Made by a program: the position numbers and the translations under genes. This document shows positions 11,373 to 25,900 of a stretch of 64,000 nt of DNA, piece by piece. The stretch spans positions 2,234,001 to 2,298,000 of the forward strand of contig JAQFVV010000031.1 in NCBI GenBank assembly GCA_028023455.1, written 5' to 3'. Origin of the DNA: Epiperipatus broadwayi. Its lineage: Eukaryota; Onychophora; Udeonychophora; Euonychophora; Peripatidae. The notes under the pieces are model-generated. The model searched no databases. It was not told the origin of the DNA and worked only from the letters and a program-made list of their open reading frames with translations. Positions within the stretch are counted from its first letter, which is position 1. Every line of letters begins with the position of its first letter.

Positions 11373-12764
11373 TATTTTTTCTCTACTAAAAAAAACAAAC
11401 ATATTTCTAACAGATGCCCTGCATGGAAGACATTTCTAGCAAATACCCTAATATGGAAGGACAGGATCTGGGTCAGCTAGTAAAAATGAAAGTCACCAAT
11501 CGCATTGGTTTTGTAATTTTTACAACGAAAAATTACCTTAGGTAAATCATGTTATACATCTTTTTTTCCCCAGCATTTTATGAGAAATGTGTTGTAAGGT
11601 GTCTATGAAATTGTCATTTTAATATTTAATTTTCAAAATTTAGAATTTGTGAACCAATGTAAAAATAAACATGTTTAAAAGTGTTAAAAATATTTTTTCT
11701 TAATTTTTTTTTTTTGAGGTAATAACTATTTTATCAGCTTTATTGCATTCTTTCATATTTGCTCTTTTTAACAATATATATATATTTTTATATTTATTGT
11801 ATTCAAACAGAAGACCTGTTGTAAATTATATTTGTTATAATTTTTTTTTTAAAATTCAAGATCGCAACCTAGTAATGTAAGAGTTATGTACATATATTTG
11901 TAAAAATATTTTATAAATTTGCAAGAATGCTTTTAAAAATCTTAAGAATATTGCAATTAGTGGTGATAGTTATAAAGATTGGTATAATATATAGAAAATA
12001 GTAACAAATATGGATTGATAGAATTTCCAACAAGGATTTTTAAATGCAGAAAATGTTAACATGCTGTAAAATATAAAAAAAATAAATTCGATAATCATAT
12101 AGAACATGGAATTCCAAACTATGGCTCGCAATTCTAATTCCAGCCAAAAAAAAAAAATTATTTGGTCTATAATATTTTATTCAGCCTGCTAACATTTGTA
12201 AAAATAGAATGAAAATTTAAGAACAGTTGGAAAATATTATAAATATTCTCAATAATTATATTTCTTATATTCTTAATTTCAATTCAAATTTTTAATAAAA
12301 ATAATATGAGAAATTATCATACCATAAATAATAATAGTAATATATTTTTTGATAAAACAAATATACTAATCACTTAATATTTTAGAAAATAAATTCTTGT
12401 CTAATTAGAAAGATCCTTAATTTATCCAATAGACTGCAATTTTCATTACTTTGCAACTCAAACATCAACTTCAAAGGTGTCATCTGACAAGTATTCCATT
12501 ATTTAATTTCTCATTTGTATTTTTCTTCAACTTGTATAAGATTTTTTTATTTTTCTATGTTAAGTTGTTTAAAGATAGTTGAGTTATGAGAAAAATTAGA
12601 CTTTAAAACAAAAATTAATAACCTAACTCAGTACCTATATATTTTGGTATCTTTGATTTTTTTTTTTAAATAACTGTAGTCATCAACATCCTTCGGCTAG
12701 AATTGATATTAAACCATTAAGACATTATATGACCACCATCACTTATGGTTATACAATTTGTTAA
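11373..12764. other. AT-rich intergenic DNA, nothing recognised
   Basis: No coding or structural signal beyond homopolymer runs. Confidence 0.45.
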
Positions 12765-12917
12765 ACAGTAAAAACTCTCCATAAACTAGTACTACCCAGT
12801 GCAAGCCTTAGTAATCAATGGATGCAAGAGTATCAAAATTCCTATCTAGTGCCTGCCTACTCATCCAATATCCCTAGAGTAGTAGTCTAGCTTATGATTT
12901 TTATTAGTGAGAAGCCT
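12765..12917 (+). repeat. Interspersed repeat, family also at 20663-21110
   Basis: Diverged copy of the repeat seen twice near 20.7-21.1 kb. Shared blocks in order: AA.CTCTCCATA, CAGTGCAAGCC..AGTAATCAA, TGCCTACTCATCCAATATCC and AGTGAG.AGCCT. No protein coding is evident and the superfamily is unknown. Confidence 0.7.
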
Positions 12918-13772
12918 TCATACATTTTTTGTTTATTCATCTATTCATTAAATGTTTTTTGTTAAACTTGTTTAAATAAAACATGACAGCAGATTTAATT
13001 GCTTTGTCAGTTTAGTTCTGAACAAAATACAGTTAAAGATCAAAAGTTGATATATTTAAAATGTAATGGGAATATATTCATTAAATCCATTTTTATAGGA
13101 GTAACTTGTAAAAAATAATCTTTAAAACATCACATAATGGATTTTTTTATTAAAATTTAAAACTTTTTACGTTCCTAAACAAATTGAACTAAAATAGCTC
13201 ATTTAAAGACAAAGGGCTCTTAAATATTCTCTCCAAAAGAACTCCTAAGAAAATGACAGTACAAATCAGGTTTGCCAACTGCTGATGAGAATTTGGTTTC
13301 CCATCAGTTTTATGTTTACACTTGGGGTATATCAATTTGCACAGAGAGTGATTGATTTGTGGATTTATTTCACTATGCCACAATGAATCTTGTTTACTAC
13401 ATAACTGTTTTCTCTTTTCCCACATAGGCACAGTTTTACTTTTTTTTTTTAATGAGTAGGCTTCATGTTTAATTTTATTATTTGTGTTAAATTTATATAT
13501 ATAAGCTTTTTTAGATAATGCAGAAATTGGAATACAGTATCTTTAATTCAACGGAAACTATCATTATTCAAAAAATTTACTATTTATATGTTTTGAAGAT
13601 GGGAATAATAGGGTACTATAATCAAGAAATAATGAAACATTGCTTTTCACTTCCTTAACACATTTACTTTTGAATTCAATATTTAGAGATATATTGTAAT
13701 CTTTAATGAGTCTTATTTTGTATACCATAAAGATGTATGGAATAAATAAAACTAATTTTTTCACAAGAACAA
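12918..13772. other. Spacer immediately downstream of FARSB
   Basis: No gene found. The open frames at 13189-13431 and 13564-13764 on the minus strand have no recognisable domain and lie beyond the FARSB poly(A) signal. Confidence 0.45.
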
Positions 13773-13778
13773 TTTATT
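13773..13778 (-). terminator. FARSB polyadenylation signal AATAAA
   Basis: On the minus strand AATAAA lies 45-50 bp after the FARSB stop codon, a usual distance for a short 3' UTR. The AT-rich context makes a chance match possible. Confidence 0.55.
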
Positions 13779-13822
13779 TTATGGGCATAAAAAATAAATA
13801 TACTTAAAATAAATAATACTTT

Positions 13823-13974
13823 TCACAAAAAGACTTCTAAACTGATTTCAATAGCAGAACAAGGCAAAAGGAGATCAAATTTAGTTATGACTTCAGGATG
13901 GAGAACTCCTAGTACACCAATTTTTCTCCCTTTAGCAATGACTTCAGCACAACGACCAGGGAAAAAAGTTGAAT
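13823..13974 (-). CDS. FARSB: FARSB exon i (last coding exon)
   Basis: 152 nt, encoding [50 protein letters not shown] and TGA at 13823-13825. The ending ...SAIEI.LE.FL agrees with the C-terminus of animal FARSB. Acceptor TTTTTAG. Confidence 0.97.
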
Positions 13975-16900
13975 CTAAAAATATAAATAAAAACGCTTTT
14001 TATCTATTCATATGTTTATTTATTACATATACTAATAACTGTATAATCATTTTCTCTCATATATAAGTTTATTATGACCATTTAAACTTTATTGTTTATA
14101 TACTTTTTATCAATTATTTATAATTTTATCATCTATAAGATATCTTCAAATATAAACAAGAGAATTTAGTTTCCTTTCAAGCAAAAATCAATTGGGATGC
14201 CAAAATAAGACATGATTAAATTTGTTATCCAAAATAATTACTTTTCTTTTTAATTCATCAATCTGACAAAAGCTGAACAAATACCCAGAAATGATGTATA
14301 CCAAACAATTTTTTTTTATAAAGAAAAGCTTCATTCCTTTAGAAATCTTTATCAGACTTCATTTGTAAAGCAAAGATAACTCCTTAAGAGTTGCATGATG
14401 GTTAATTCTGATTGATATTCTGTATGACAGACATATATAATGACAAAATATAATTTGTTAAATATTAGTTCATGCTCATTCAAGTGTTTAAATGGTGATT
14501 TACTTGATTTCAGATTTTTAAATGAAAAAGACAACTTATGAATATTAAATTACATAAAATTAATGTTGTTATGTTGAAAAAAAAAAAAAAAAACGTAAAG
14601 TCAATTTCTTCAGTAGGATAAGTCAGTTATTTTAATTGTAAAAAAAAAAATATATAATTCAGGATTGTTTGTCTAACTCGAAGACAATGATTAACTTTAT
14701 ATACCAGTGTTTCAGAACAATCATAAAATAATTAAAGCTGTGTGTGTAATGGTGGATACACAAGTAATTAAAATTCTTTCTTTCATACTAAAAATTTTTT
14801 ATAAGCATCTAAAATATAGATCAAAATACAACTACAATCAGAAAAAATATACTGAAAAGCAATATGTAAATCTTTTCCAATTTCTTGTAAATCAATATCT
14901 GAGCATAAAGTTCTCATTTATATTTACTTTTTGATGATTGCAATCTATTTGTCAGTCATAATGTTATTTTTAATCGGCTTCTATTAAAAGTTGTAAATAA
15001 ATCTCAAAGAAAAAAATCCTCACATCTACTTATATTATAAATATGGATTAACATATTCATCATTCAGATTTAAAACTCAATAGATTTACACGGAGAGGAG
15101 ATTATAGAAAATAGATCACAAACTGTTATCAAAGCATTATTTTAATAATATGAAGTTATATAGTTTTGGAATCTATATGATATCATCATTATGTAAGCAG
15201 AAGCAGAACAATAAAAAAAAAAAATTATAATAAAAAATTATACCAAACTATAATATGTGATTTTTTTTTTCTTCTCAAATGCAAAATTTTTTGACAATTT
15301 TAATAAAGTTTTATATATGCTTATAAGATTCATTATTAATTAGTTTTTAAGTTCAGTTAATTTTTTATTTTTATAGTATGAAAATCGTAAACCTTTTTTA
15401 AAAATATAATAACCAGATAAAATTAAAAATCTAATTCAGATAATGTTTTCAACCTTTTTTTTCTTTTTCAATAGTTCATTTATAGTTTTTAAAGGTTGAC
15501 ACTTAGAATGGAATGACTGATCCACTGCTAGTGTTTCTATTGCTATTCGTTACTTTCAAACTTGTGCTGCACTACATTCTAACATTAAAAAAATATGTAA
15601 TGTTTAAACATTTGCATTTACAGTAAGAATATAACAAATTTTGTTTATCTATTAATCCAAACTGAATGTAAATTAACAACACTTTTATATTGGCTGAATT
15701 AATGAAAAAATAAGAAAAAGTTAAAATCACTTCCCTATTTGAAAATTTTTCACAGAAAATAAGCAATAAGCTTTTAAATTGGAGTAGGCCCAATCACAAA
15801 TGTTTTTACTGTATATTTGTTCTGTTTTATAACTTTTGATTGTATTATTTTCATTAATCATTGAAGCGGCACAACTTCAAATGAAGTATATCTCAAACTT
15901 TCTACTGAAGTATATATTATGAAAGTAATTTCTCAAGATTTCTACTGATGTATAATATGAAAGTAATTTCTCAATATATGTGTATCGATTATAGAAATAT
16001 ATTCTTTGGTAATGTGAATACATTAGTACTTAATTACTTAATTTTTGAAATTTAATATTTTGAAAAATTCTAATATATATATAGAATAAATCATTAGCTT
16101 TCAGTTTGGTATTTTTCAATTTCAGGACTGTTGTAAAAATTTTTTTTGCTTGCCAAAGATTATCATTGGAAGCACTCATGAAAGAAATGATTTCTTTTTT
16201 TTTTTTCAATCAAATTTAAAATTGTTTATATTCAATTCTCTGTTTAAAGATAAACAGTTACTAAAAATAATACTTGATCATTCTCAGCAGCAGTTAATTA
16301 CTACTTGCTACTTCTTAATTCATTTTATTTTTGGTCTATGCCTATTAAAAATTTGGTTCAATATCTATTCTGCAATTTGAGTTTTATTTTTTCATCTTAA
16401 AAACATTATTTTTTTTTTTTTACATACATGCAAGCCAAAGCAGTAATTTATTATTACAAACGAAAGCTAATTAAGATGTTAAATATATTTTAAAAATAAT
16501 TTTGTTGACGTAACCGTATGTAAAAAAAAAAAGAATAATATCTAAGGTAATAAAAAATGTCACTTGCTAAAATGGAATGCAAATTTTTTATAAGATGAGT
16601 AAATAAATAATAAATTGGAGGCTACAGGAATATATCACCAAAAATTTCACTACTTCTTGGGAAGTTTTTGGAAATGCAAACATCGAGAGGTTTAACATTA
16701 GAAGTCTAGATTTATTTCTATATTTTAACAGATATATTTAAATAAAAATTGGCTACATTTGCAATTATTCCACCTTTAAATACTGATGATTCCATCATAA
16801 TAAAACATTTAAATAATTTATCTTTTGTTTTTGTGATAGAATTAAAAGTATGACTTTTTAAGAAAAGGGTAGAAAATATTGATATTTAAATTGTACTGTT

Positions 16901-19900
16901 GCTAGCAAAGACTTTTTGAAAATATACAAATAATAGAATATTGAATCAGATCTGAGCTTTCACTTGAAGTATGAATGACCAGATTAAAATTGCTTTTTTT
17001 TTTCTTCTCATATTATGAGATGAACTATTTAATCAAAATAATAATAATAATGCCTAGGTATACTATATAATATCTAGGGGAAATATGTAAAAAACTAAAA
17101 TGAAATTTCATACTTTTCCTAAAAATATCAATGCCTGTTTTTCATACATACAAACACAGATATATCATTTTTTAAAAATTACTTCTGCTACAATAATTAC
17201 TACATTTTTTTTTTTTTTACCTATGCTATCATCTTCTGTTATTCAGTACAAAGTGATTTATTTTAAAATTAAAAAAAAAATCCTACTTACCTACACAAGC
17301 TTGAATAAAATAACCATTATTATCTTTAGATGGCGTCACTTCTAATAGCTGCATAATTCGATCTAATAAACCATGGATGATTTCAAAACCAGGATTCTTG
17401 TTGTAGTAAACAGCACATATATGTCGTTCATTTCTTGCCCCAACATCTGAAAAAAAAAACAAAGTAAAACAATGAGATGTAAAATTGAATTAATTTTTTT
17501 TTTTATTATATGAATTAAAATTATTCTTTTTTTTTACAAACTTCTATTTACGCCAAATTTTTGTTTACACACAATTGACAGTTGATTATATGTTTTTAAG
17601 ATCATCAAAACAGAACAAAAACAAAATGCAAATGGAATCGACTGATTTTAAGAAAATATAATATTTTGGATGATTAACTTATAGGAAGAATTAACACATG
17701 ACAGAGTTTAATGATAATTTGAATGTACTACTAACTGCAATCAAAAGTATAAAAATGGAATTTGAATTATCTTCTAAAAGGATTAAATACAGAGTTGAAT
17801 ACAATAATGCTCTATAAGATTGTATAAAATGAACAAAATCAGTCACTTTACAGTGAGTCATTCAACAATCAAAGAAGAAAAAATGTCAAATAATTTTTTT
17901 CTTCTTAACAATGCAGAAAAAAAAATATTCAGACAAATAAGAGCATCAATCTATTTGTGTTGTTTCCATCATTTTAACTATCTATTTAGAAATATCAGAC
18001 AAAGTTATTTTACATGCTTATATAACATTATTTTGTAACTAAATAAAATAAATAACACTTTTTGTTACTTCCAAGAATTAATTCTTCTAATTTGCAGTAA
18101 ATAGCATCAATTTATTGCATAATGAGTAATGGCATTAATTTTAAGAGAATTTAAAAAAAAAATCAATTAACAATTTCATTGGAAAATACAATAAAATAAA
18201 AATGTCAATGGGCATCAATAAATAAACCACATTTAGGATGGAAGGCAAGATAAAGAAATCTTTAACTTGTAATATGATAATTACAAATTTTTCTTCAATT
18301 GCTCTTATTTATTTTCTCATATTTACAGAGCTATACTTCAAGATGGCAAATACAAATTCCATTTATCACTGGGCTCAATTGTAAATGCATTACTAATTAA
18401 ACTAACATGCACTAATATTTAAATTCAGAATCTTATGTTCAATAGTTGCTTATTCTAGTATTATACCTATGTTTCATAAAGATTAAATCCATGATCATGT
18501 GACAAATGGAAAACTGCTTCAACAATTGTCACTGCTCATTTTGATGTAAAATAACAATAATATGATCAGTTAAGATACTCTACCAATTAATACACTTACC
18601 ACATAAAAAAATTCAAGTGTATAAATGAATTGGTGTCTTATGTCTAAAATCAAGATGTCTGTAAACTGCATATTTTACTCAAGATATAATACAAATTAAA
18701 AACGAAATAGCAACTAACCAAAAGAATTTGACTATCAAAACATTAATATAATTCTCTCTTAACTGAGAATTCACAAAGAACAAACTAAGAACCCAATAAT
18801 CTTAATTTGCATAAAATCATCATGATATTAAGCCAAATCATTCTGTATATAATTCTCAATACATTATAGATACAAGTTTTATTTAATTAGATACCAACCA
18901 GTAACCACCTAAACATTCACAGTAAATCTAGTACAGTAATCACTATTTCTCACTGCTGTCAAAGCAACCTTCACACCTTTTAATAGCAAGAATGGAAATC
19001 CATTCTTACTAAAGGTCCAGTGAATATATATGGACACTTAAAGATTGCAACTTGACTACAGAGTATGAAATATTGATACAATGAAGTTTAAATAAACCTC
19101 TTTAAACATGAAATAAACATGTCACTGTAATGCAGACTAATAAATAGTCAATTATAACATTACAAACTGCAATACTTTTAAATTGCCCATGTATTATTTT
19201 TATATACTATATAAATAAAAGAAACAATCAAAGGAGCAATTGGCATTTAAACATACATTTTAACGACTAGAACTATTCAGATCAATAATGAATATCATTT
19301 TTAGTTTGCTTAAGGATCAAAAATTTCTAATTCTAAAGCTGCTACATAGTCTAAATGATTAATGTTTAATTTTTTTAATATTCAATATGCTTCAAAATCA
19401 TAAATATTCAAAGATTCAATTACACAAAAGCTAATGATTCACAATCTGATTGATTAGAATCTGATTACGAGTATTTCTTACGAAAACATTTGCTTTTATG
19501 AAAAAAAATAAAAAATATGAGTGTACAAAAACCCCCCAATTAAATGGATATTATATAACAATCAGTAGTTTTGACAAATTAAACAACAATAAAGCACAAA
19601 GATAATAAATGCTTTAAAACAAACATTTGAATTTAATTTTGAGGAAAACAAAGGTTTCAAAAGTTATATATAAGGTCAATTTTAAATGAAATTTTAAAAT
19701 TAAACAATTTCATGAATTCAGACTTGGTTTGGGGAACATCAGAAGAATGCGGAAAAAAAAGAAGAAGATAGGAATAGTAAAATACTCAAGATAAGAACTT
19801 CCATTCGAAAGCAAGTTAGTGACAAAAGGATTTAAACATATGAATAGGAAAATCAATTACTAAAAAGGACAATGAAAATCTAAATAAAGTTGTAAGGCTT

Positions 19901-22900
19901 CCAAGGATGAAATCTTTAACATAGGCTACAATTTTCATTACTTTGTACAAATTAAGAATTCTTTAATGTTATTTTCAAGTTCTCGAGAATATTGTTTATA
20001 TTTATCAAAAATTTTTGCAAGATATAAGATGTTCATAAATTTTCTGAATAAAATTTATAAATTAATATTTAAATGATTAGATACATATTAGATGGAATAA
20101 ATTAAGTTATATCTAATTAAAAAGTATAAGTACAGTGGGACCATGATCCATTCTATATCTAACATTTCAATTATCGATATCCAAGTAAAAATGTAAATAA
20201 TAATAAAAAAAAACCTCATTAAAATTTGCAAATTTTATATTCACACAGTCATTTTTTTTTCTGAGTGTTGAACATGATTACAATTATTAATAACATTTCC
20301 CCAGTTTATATTGAAAGCACATACATTTTATTCTTTCTTTATTATCCTTCCTGAATTTAATATACACTGTTTTGCATATTAAATTACTTTCTAGGAGCAA
20401 TATTAAAAGTTTTACAAAATTTTAAAACGCGCTTAAAGATAATACTGACTTAAAAATATAAAAAAAAGTAATTGTAATTTCTTGTTAGTTATTTAAAAAA
20501 AAAAAATACCCAGTTTACTTTTTTAAAAATAAAAACCCAGTAGTTACTTCTTTTTTACCTATTCTTCATGCTTCGCTGAATGCATGAGTGAACACATACG
20601 TTAAATTATATGTAACCATTAAACATCACATGATTACCATTCTTTATGCTTACACAAGCTGTTTTTCACAGAGGCAAAACTATCCATACATTAGTGCCAC
20701 TTAGTGCAAGCCAGAGTAATCAATTGATGCTGGAAGATTTGTGCATAAAATCCCTATCTAAGATGTGCCTACTCATCCAATATCCCCAGACTAGTTTCTT
20801 TCTTGTGGCTTTCATCAGTGAGGAGCCTAGAATCTGAGAGCACTTCATTTAGATATTATGATTTAATGCCCAGCAGCCACCCTTTACTTTTTTAGCTAAC
20901 TATAAAGCTTTGAGTCTAAAATGAAAACCTAATAGTTTTCAAACTTGGCTCCTCACTGATGAAAGCCACAAGAAAGAAACTAGTCTGGGGATATTGGATG
21001 AGTAGGCACTAGATAGAGATTTTATGCACAAACCTTCCTGCATCCATTGATTACTCTGGCTTGCAATGAGTGGCGATACGTATGGAGAGTTTTGCTTCTG
21101 TGTAAATGTGTTTACATCAATTTTATTAATAATTATATTATTTTTAAAATTGTTTATACGTACACATAAAAAAGCATTTATTTTATATATATATATGTTC
21201 ACTAATCAATACATATTCTATTCGAATCAATGTTTATCAATAAAGGATAAGTTTATTAAATACAATGAACGCAAGGGGACTTGGAATAAAATCTAGTGTA
21301 CTTAGCGGTTCCACGGTAGTCTTAACATGTGAAGGAAGTTAGTTCATTTAAAACTGCATGCAACCAATTGCTTTTCCTAAAGATCAAAAATGAGATAATG
21401 ACCAGAAGAAAGATTATAAAACAAAACAAAATAAAAAAAGGAGCAAATATTTTGAAGCCCAAGATTTTTAAGAAGCTAAGTTAAGAAAGAAACGTAAATA
21501 AAGATCTTGACACAGAACATGTTTTAAAATCATCTATTAATTTTTCTTCTATTAATATTACTCTCTATCATAGGGGTCCCCAACCTTTTTGCACTTAAGA
21601 GCACATTCTATAATACTGGCCAGGTGGCGGGCACCATTTATTTTTTGAATGTAAATTTATAGTTGGATATTGTTAATAATACACATAATGTACAAAAAAA
21701 ATATTTATTTCAAAAATAAAATTTTAACATATGATTAACGTTTATATTTTTATGCTGTAAAAGTATAGTATGCCCTACAATTTGATTACAATATAATACA
21801 ATAATTTATAAAAAATTTTAAAAATTAAATTTATTTGTATCAGATAAATAATTTTTTATCATGTTCGGATAGTGGCAAGCACACGTAAAATGATCTCTGC
21901 TCTACCTTCAAGATACTAGAATATTAAATAGAGGCACCGAAATTTGTTATCATTTGATTATAATAACTTCTTTGTTTCATTATTCATTTTTAAAAACTAT
22001 TTGAGGCAAAAAAATCATAACAAAAAAAAAAAAATCCTATGGGACAACTTACCTTTTGTCCTATCTTGAAAGACTACATCTGAGATTTCGAATAATTTTA
22101 ATGGTAAAGGCATTTTCTTATTACAGCTAATAGTTTTTAAAAGTCCTGGTAATAACGTTGTTCTGGCAACCTAATGAGAAAAATAATAAACAAAAAATTG
22201 TAAATAATGTTTATAACAAACTTTATAAAAGCTTCTTCTTTTTTTTAATAAACAAATATGGATAAGTATTTGTCTGAAGGTTTGTAATGATGGTATATTA
22301 TAAGATGTGATATGTTGGACTATTCCCATCATTTATGAGTGAATGTTGAATGTATAGAAAATTTTAAACTTTTCAAATACAAACAAGTTGTTAGTAATAA
22401 CACACAAATAGACAAATTATACAACGTTTCGAGTAGTATTATTCTCCACTCTTCTTCAGGTGTTGCTGGCCTATATGCACAGTGACAATATTCGCTTAGA
22501 AGTTGAACTCGCACCTTTAGATTCTTGTATATCTAATTTAAGGCAAACGCTCTACCAAACGAGCTGTTCTGTCAAAGGCAACATATAGTAGAAATTTGAT
22601 ATACTTATATATGAGGGTTGGTTCAAATCCTCCTAAGTCCTTCAATTTTTTTTTTAGCCTCTAATTAATCTTGCTCTTAGGAAAAAATAAAAATAATTAG
22701 ACTTGTTAAAAAAAAAAAATAAATTGAAGGACTTAGGAGGATTTGAACCAACCCTCATATATAAATATATCAAATTTCTACTATATGTTGCCTTTGACAG
22801 AATAGCTCAGTTGGTAGAGCGTTTGCCTTAAATTAGATATACAAGAATCTAAAGGTGCGAGTTGAACTTCTAAGTGAATATTGTTGTGTAATTACTAACC

Positions 22901-25900
22901 TGTATTGTCTATTTGTGTGTTATTACTAACAAGTTGTTTGTATTTGAAAAGTTTAAAATTTTCTATACATTCAACATTCACTCATAAATGATGGAAATAG
23001 TCCAACATATCACATCTTAAATATGGATAAGAATTAATACACTTAAAATACAAAAACTATATTTTATTTTAACTTTATTTGACGTTGAGATTATATTATC
23101 GACTAAAGTGTAAAAAATATATATCTATGAATTAAAAATGGTGACAGGTAATTTGGCCAATAGAATAAGTGACTATAACACTTGATCATCATCAATAGTG
23201 GAATTTCAACTTTAATCTGTATTGTAAATCTTAATGATTGTTTTATATCTCTCTAAGAATTATTTTGATCTCATTTCAAAATAAATAGTGAAGAGAACTG
23301 CTGACTATAATAAAAGTATCTATATCAGTCAAAAGATATATTCCAATTCAATGAGCAAAAAAAAAAAGATTTATTTAAAAAAAGAAAAAGTTAAAAAAGA
23401 AATATATTATTTTAGTCAATAATTAATTTAGAAAATACTTTTAGTTTGTAAATTAACAATTCACTAATTTTAAAACAATTTAACTCAATTTTATTCAAAA
23501 TCTTATTAATAACATAATGTTTGCAAAATAAAATGCTTTATTTCACATGACTTTTTAAATAAAATTGTGTGATAATGATCGTGTAATAGTGTTTAAAATT
23601 CTTTATTAAAATTAATATAAGACCCATTAAATCAATATTAAAAAATTTCAAATAATATAAAAAATACTTGAAAAATCCAACAACTGATAATTTATAAATA
23701 TCCTTACTTCATTGAAAACACTATCTCCGTAAATAAGTATCACACTACTTAGTCATCAGCTCAGGGATATTTATAAAATATTTTATATTCTCTAATGCTT
23801 CAAATAGATAGAAAAAGTTTGGCGATGTTTGATCTTATTTAACAGATTGCCACCATTTTAAAAATTACCAATGCAATTTCAAACTTTGCAATATTTAATT
23901 ATTTTAAACAATAAAATTATGCCAAATGAAATCCATTAATGTGTGTGGGGGAGGGGGGATGGCATCAATTTATGAATAAAAGATTCCCTATTTTTTTATG
24001 TAATGTTTGAAGTATATATATATATTGGTCTATATATAATGTATGGAAACCACTAATCAACTTGCTCTTAGGAAAAAACAAAAAAATCAGGAGAAACCTC
24101 ACAGATAAGAATATAAAACTTCTAGTGATTGTTGCCTTTGGTAGGATTGCTCAGTTAGTTAAAGAGTTAACTTAAAATTCAATATTCAAGAATCAAGGAT
24201 CCAGGTTCAATTCCCATGATATTGTCACTGGTCAAACCAGCAACACCTGAAGAAAAGAGAATAATAATACCTCTTGAAATATTACGCATATACTAACCTA
24301 TGTGATATTACTAACAGTTGAATGTAAATGGAAGATTTAAATAAAGTTACATTTTTCTAAAGACATTCAATACTTAATATTAGATGATGGAAATAGACCA
24401 ATATATAACTATAATATTATCATCACAAACCTTCAGAAAAACACTATATATATATTTAAAAAACAAAAGTGAATAAAACATTAGTTTCTAGATTAAGCTA
24501 TTTGAAAATGATGAGGTTTTTATGTTTTTCAGTCTAGATACCCATAAGAGATCAACAATAGAATGAATAGCTGGATTGGCTATAGAACAGCTACATGAAA
24601 AAAATCCTAAATTTTTTTGAAAATCCTCAACTACCTGAAAAAATAAGATGATTGAGGATTTCTCCAAGAATTTGAATCCCAACTTATGTGCAAGGCATAA
24701 GTACATAGATTACCATAAAATAGTTATTGACTATTTAAATATAAAATAAATGTGAAAAAAAAAAAAAAGAAAAAAATTACCTGAAATTCTAAGGTCTTAG
24801 GATTTGAAATATGAACTGCGCCCGTAGATTCTATACTTTTTTGAAGTTTATCTGCGATGTCTTCTCTCGAACACTAATAATAATATATATATATCAACAT
24901 ACATGCACTTAATACTTTAGAGACAAAATGTAATAAAAATATAATAAATTAAAAGATATATCCAAATTTAGAGATAAAAATAATTTATTTTTCCAAGCAA
25001 TAAAAAATAGTTTTCAGGTTTAAATTCAGTTATTACCAAAACTACAATAAAATGAAAGCTAATTTGTTTTTACTCAACAACTTATAGGATGCATTTAATG
25101 CACATAAATTTAAATTATATAATATATATCAAACAAATTTGATAGCTGTTTGACAGTCTGAAAAATATATGTGTAAACAATGGTCAAAATAATAGAAACA
25201 AAAATAACATTTACGTCTAAAATTTCATTTACATTTTTTCTACACAAACACAAGTTTATTTGTAGCTATATTCTGAATTAGTGGAATATAGTATTTACCG
25301 ATTCACAAATTAAAATTTATTTTATAAAATAAGTTTATTTTTATTATTAGGGGCCATAGGTGCATGTGGATTTCTAGTGATTTCTTGAGATTGCTATACT
25401 ATGTTTAGTTTCAACAACTCCTCAATGTCAAGTTTGCCCTGTAAAGTAAAGGACAGTAATAGTAGAAAACTCAAGAGTTAAAATTTACGATTAATTCCCA
25501 GTTGAAAAAAGCAAGTAAAAAATAAATAAATTCTAGTTTAGTTAATTGAGCAAAATGTTGTACTTAACCTATAATTTAGCATTTGGATGTTATATGATTT
25601 CCTAAGCAATTATTTATAATATTATCATCACTTTTAATGACAAGATTATATTGGGATGATGATGTACATCTATCTTATTATTGATCATCTTTTCTTTTAC
25701 CATGCATTATAGAATTAAATGGATAAGAATGTATTCTCTCATATGGATGAGAACATATGAAAACTATTAAACATTGAACAAACAACTGCATATATATAAA
25801 TCCAACTACACAAAATCCAATTTTCACTAAGCAAATATAAATTTAACTATAAATAAATGGGACTAATGGAAATAATTATATCATTAACTATAGTTATTTG

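Larger units (their letters stand above)
17447..22052 (-). other. FARSB intron g-h, 4.6 kb
   Basis: Mostly unstructured AT-rich DNA (17447-20660). It then contains the inverted repeat pair at 20663-21110 and a hAT-like end at 21571. No protein-coding gene seen. Confidence 0.6.
22171..24780 (-). other. FARSB intron f-g, 2.6 kb
   Basis: Carries the palindromic SINE pair (22301-23019) and a third copy of the same SINE (24026-24437). The part between (23020-24025) is AT-rich with no other feature. Confidence 0.6.

Noticed and set aside
17820-18038. Plus-strand open frame of 72 codons within a FARSB intron
   Set aside because: AT-rich composition, no domain, no splice or promoter support; considered a chance frame like the others in the introns.
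22795-22870. Possible tRNA gene (GCTCAGTTGGTAGAGC)
   Set aside because: Box B and the acceptor stem are not tRNA-like, and the sequence is one head of a repeated composite SINE.
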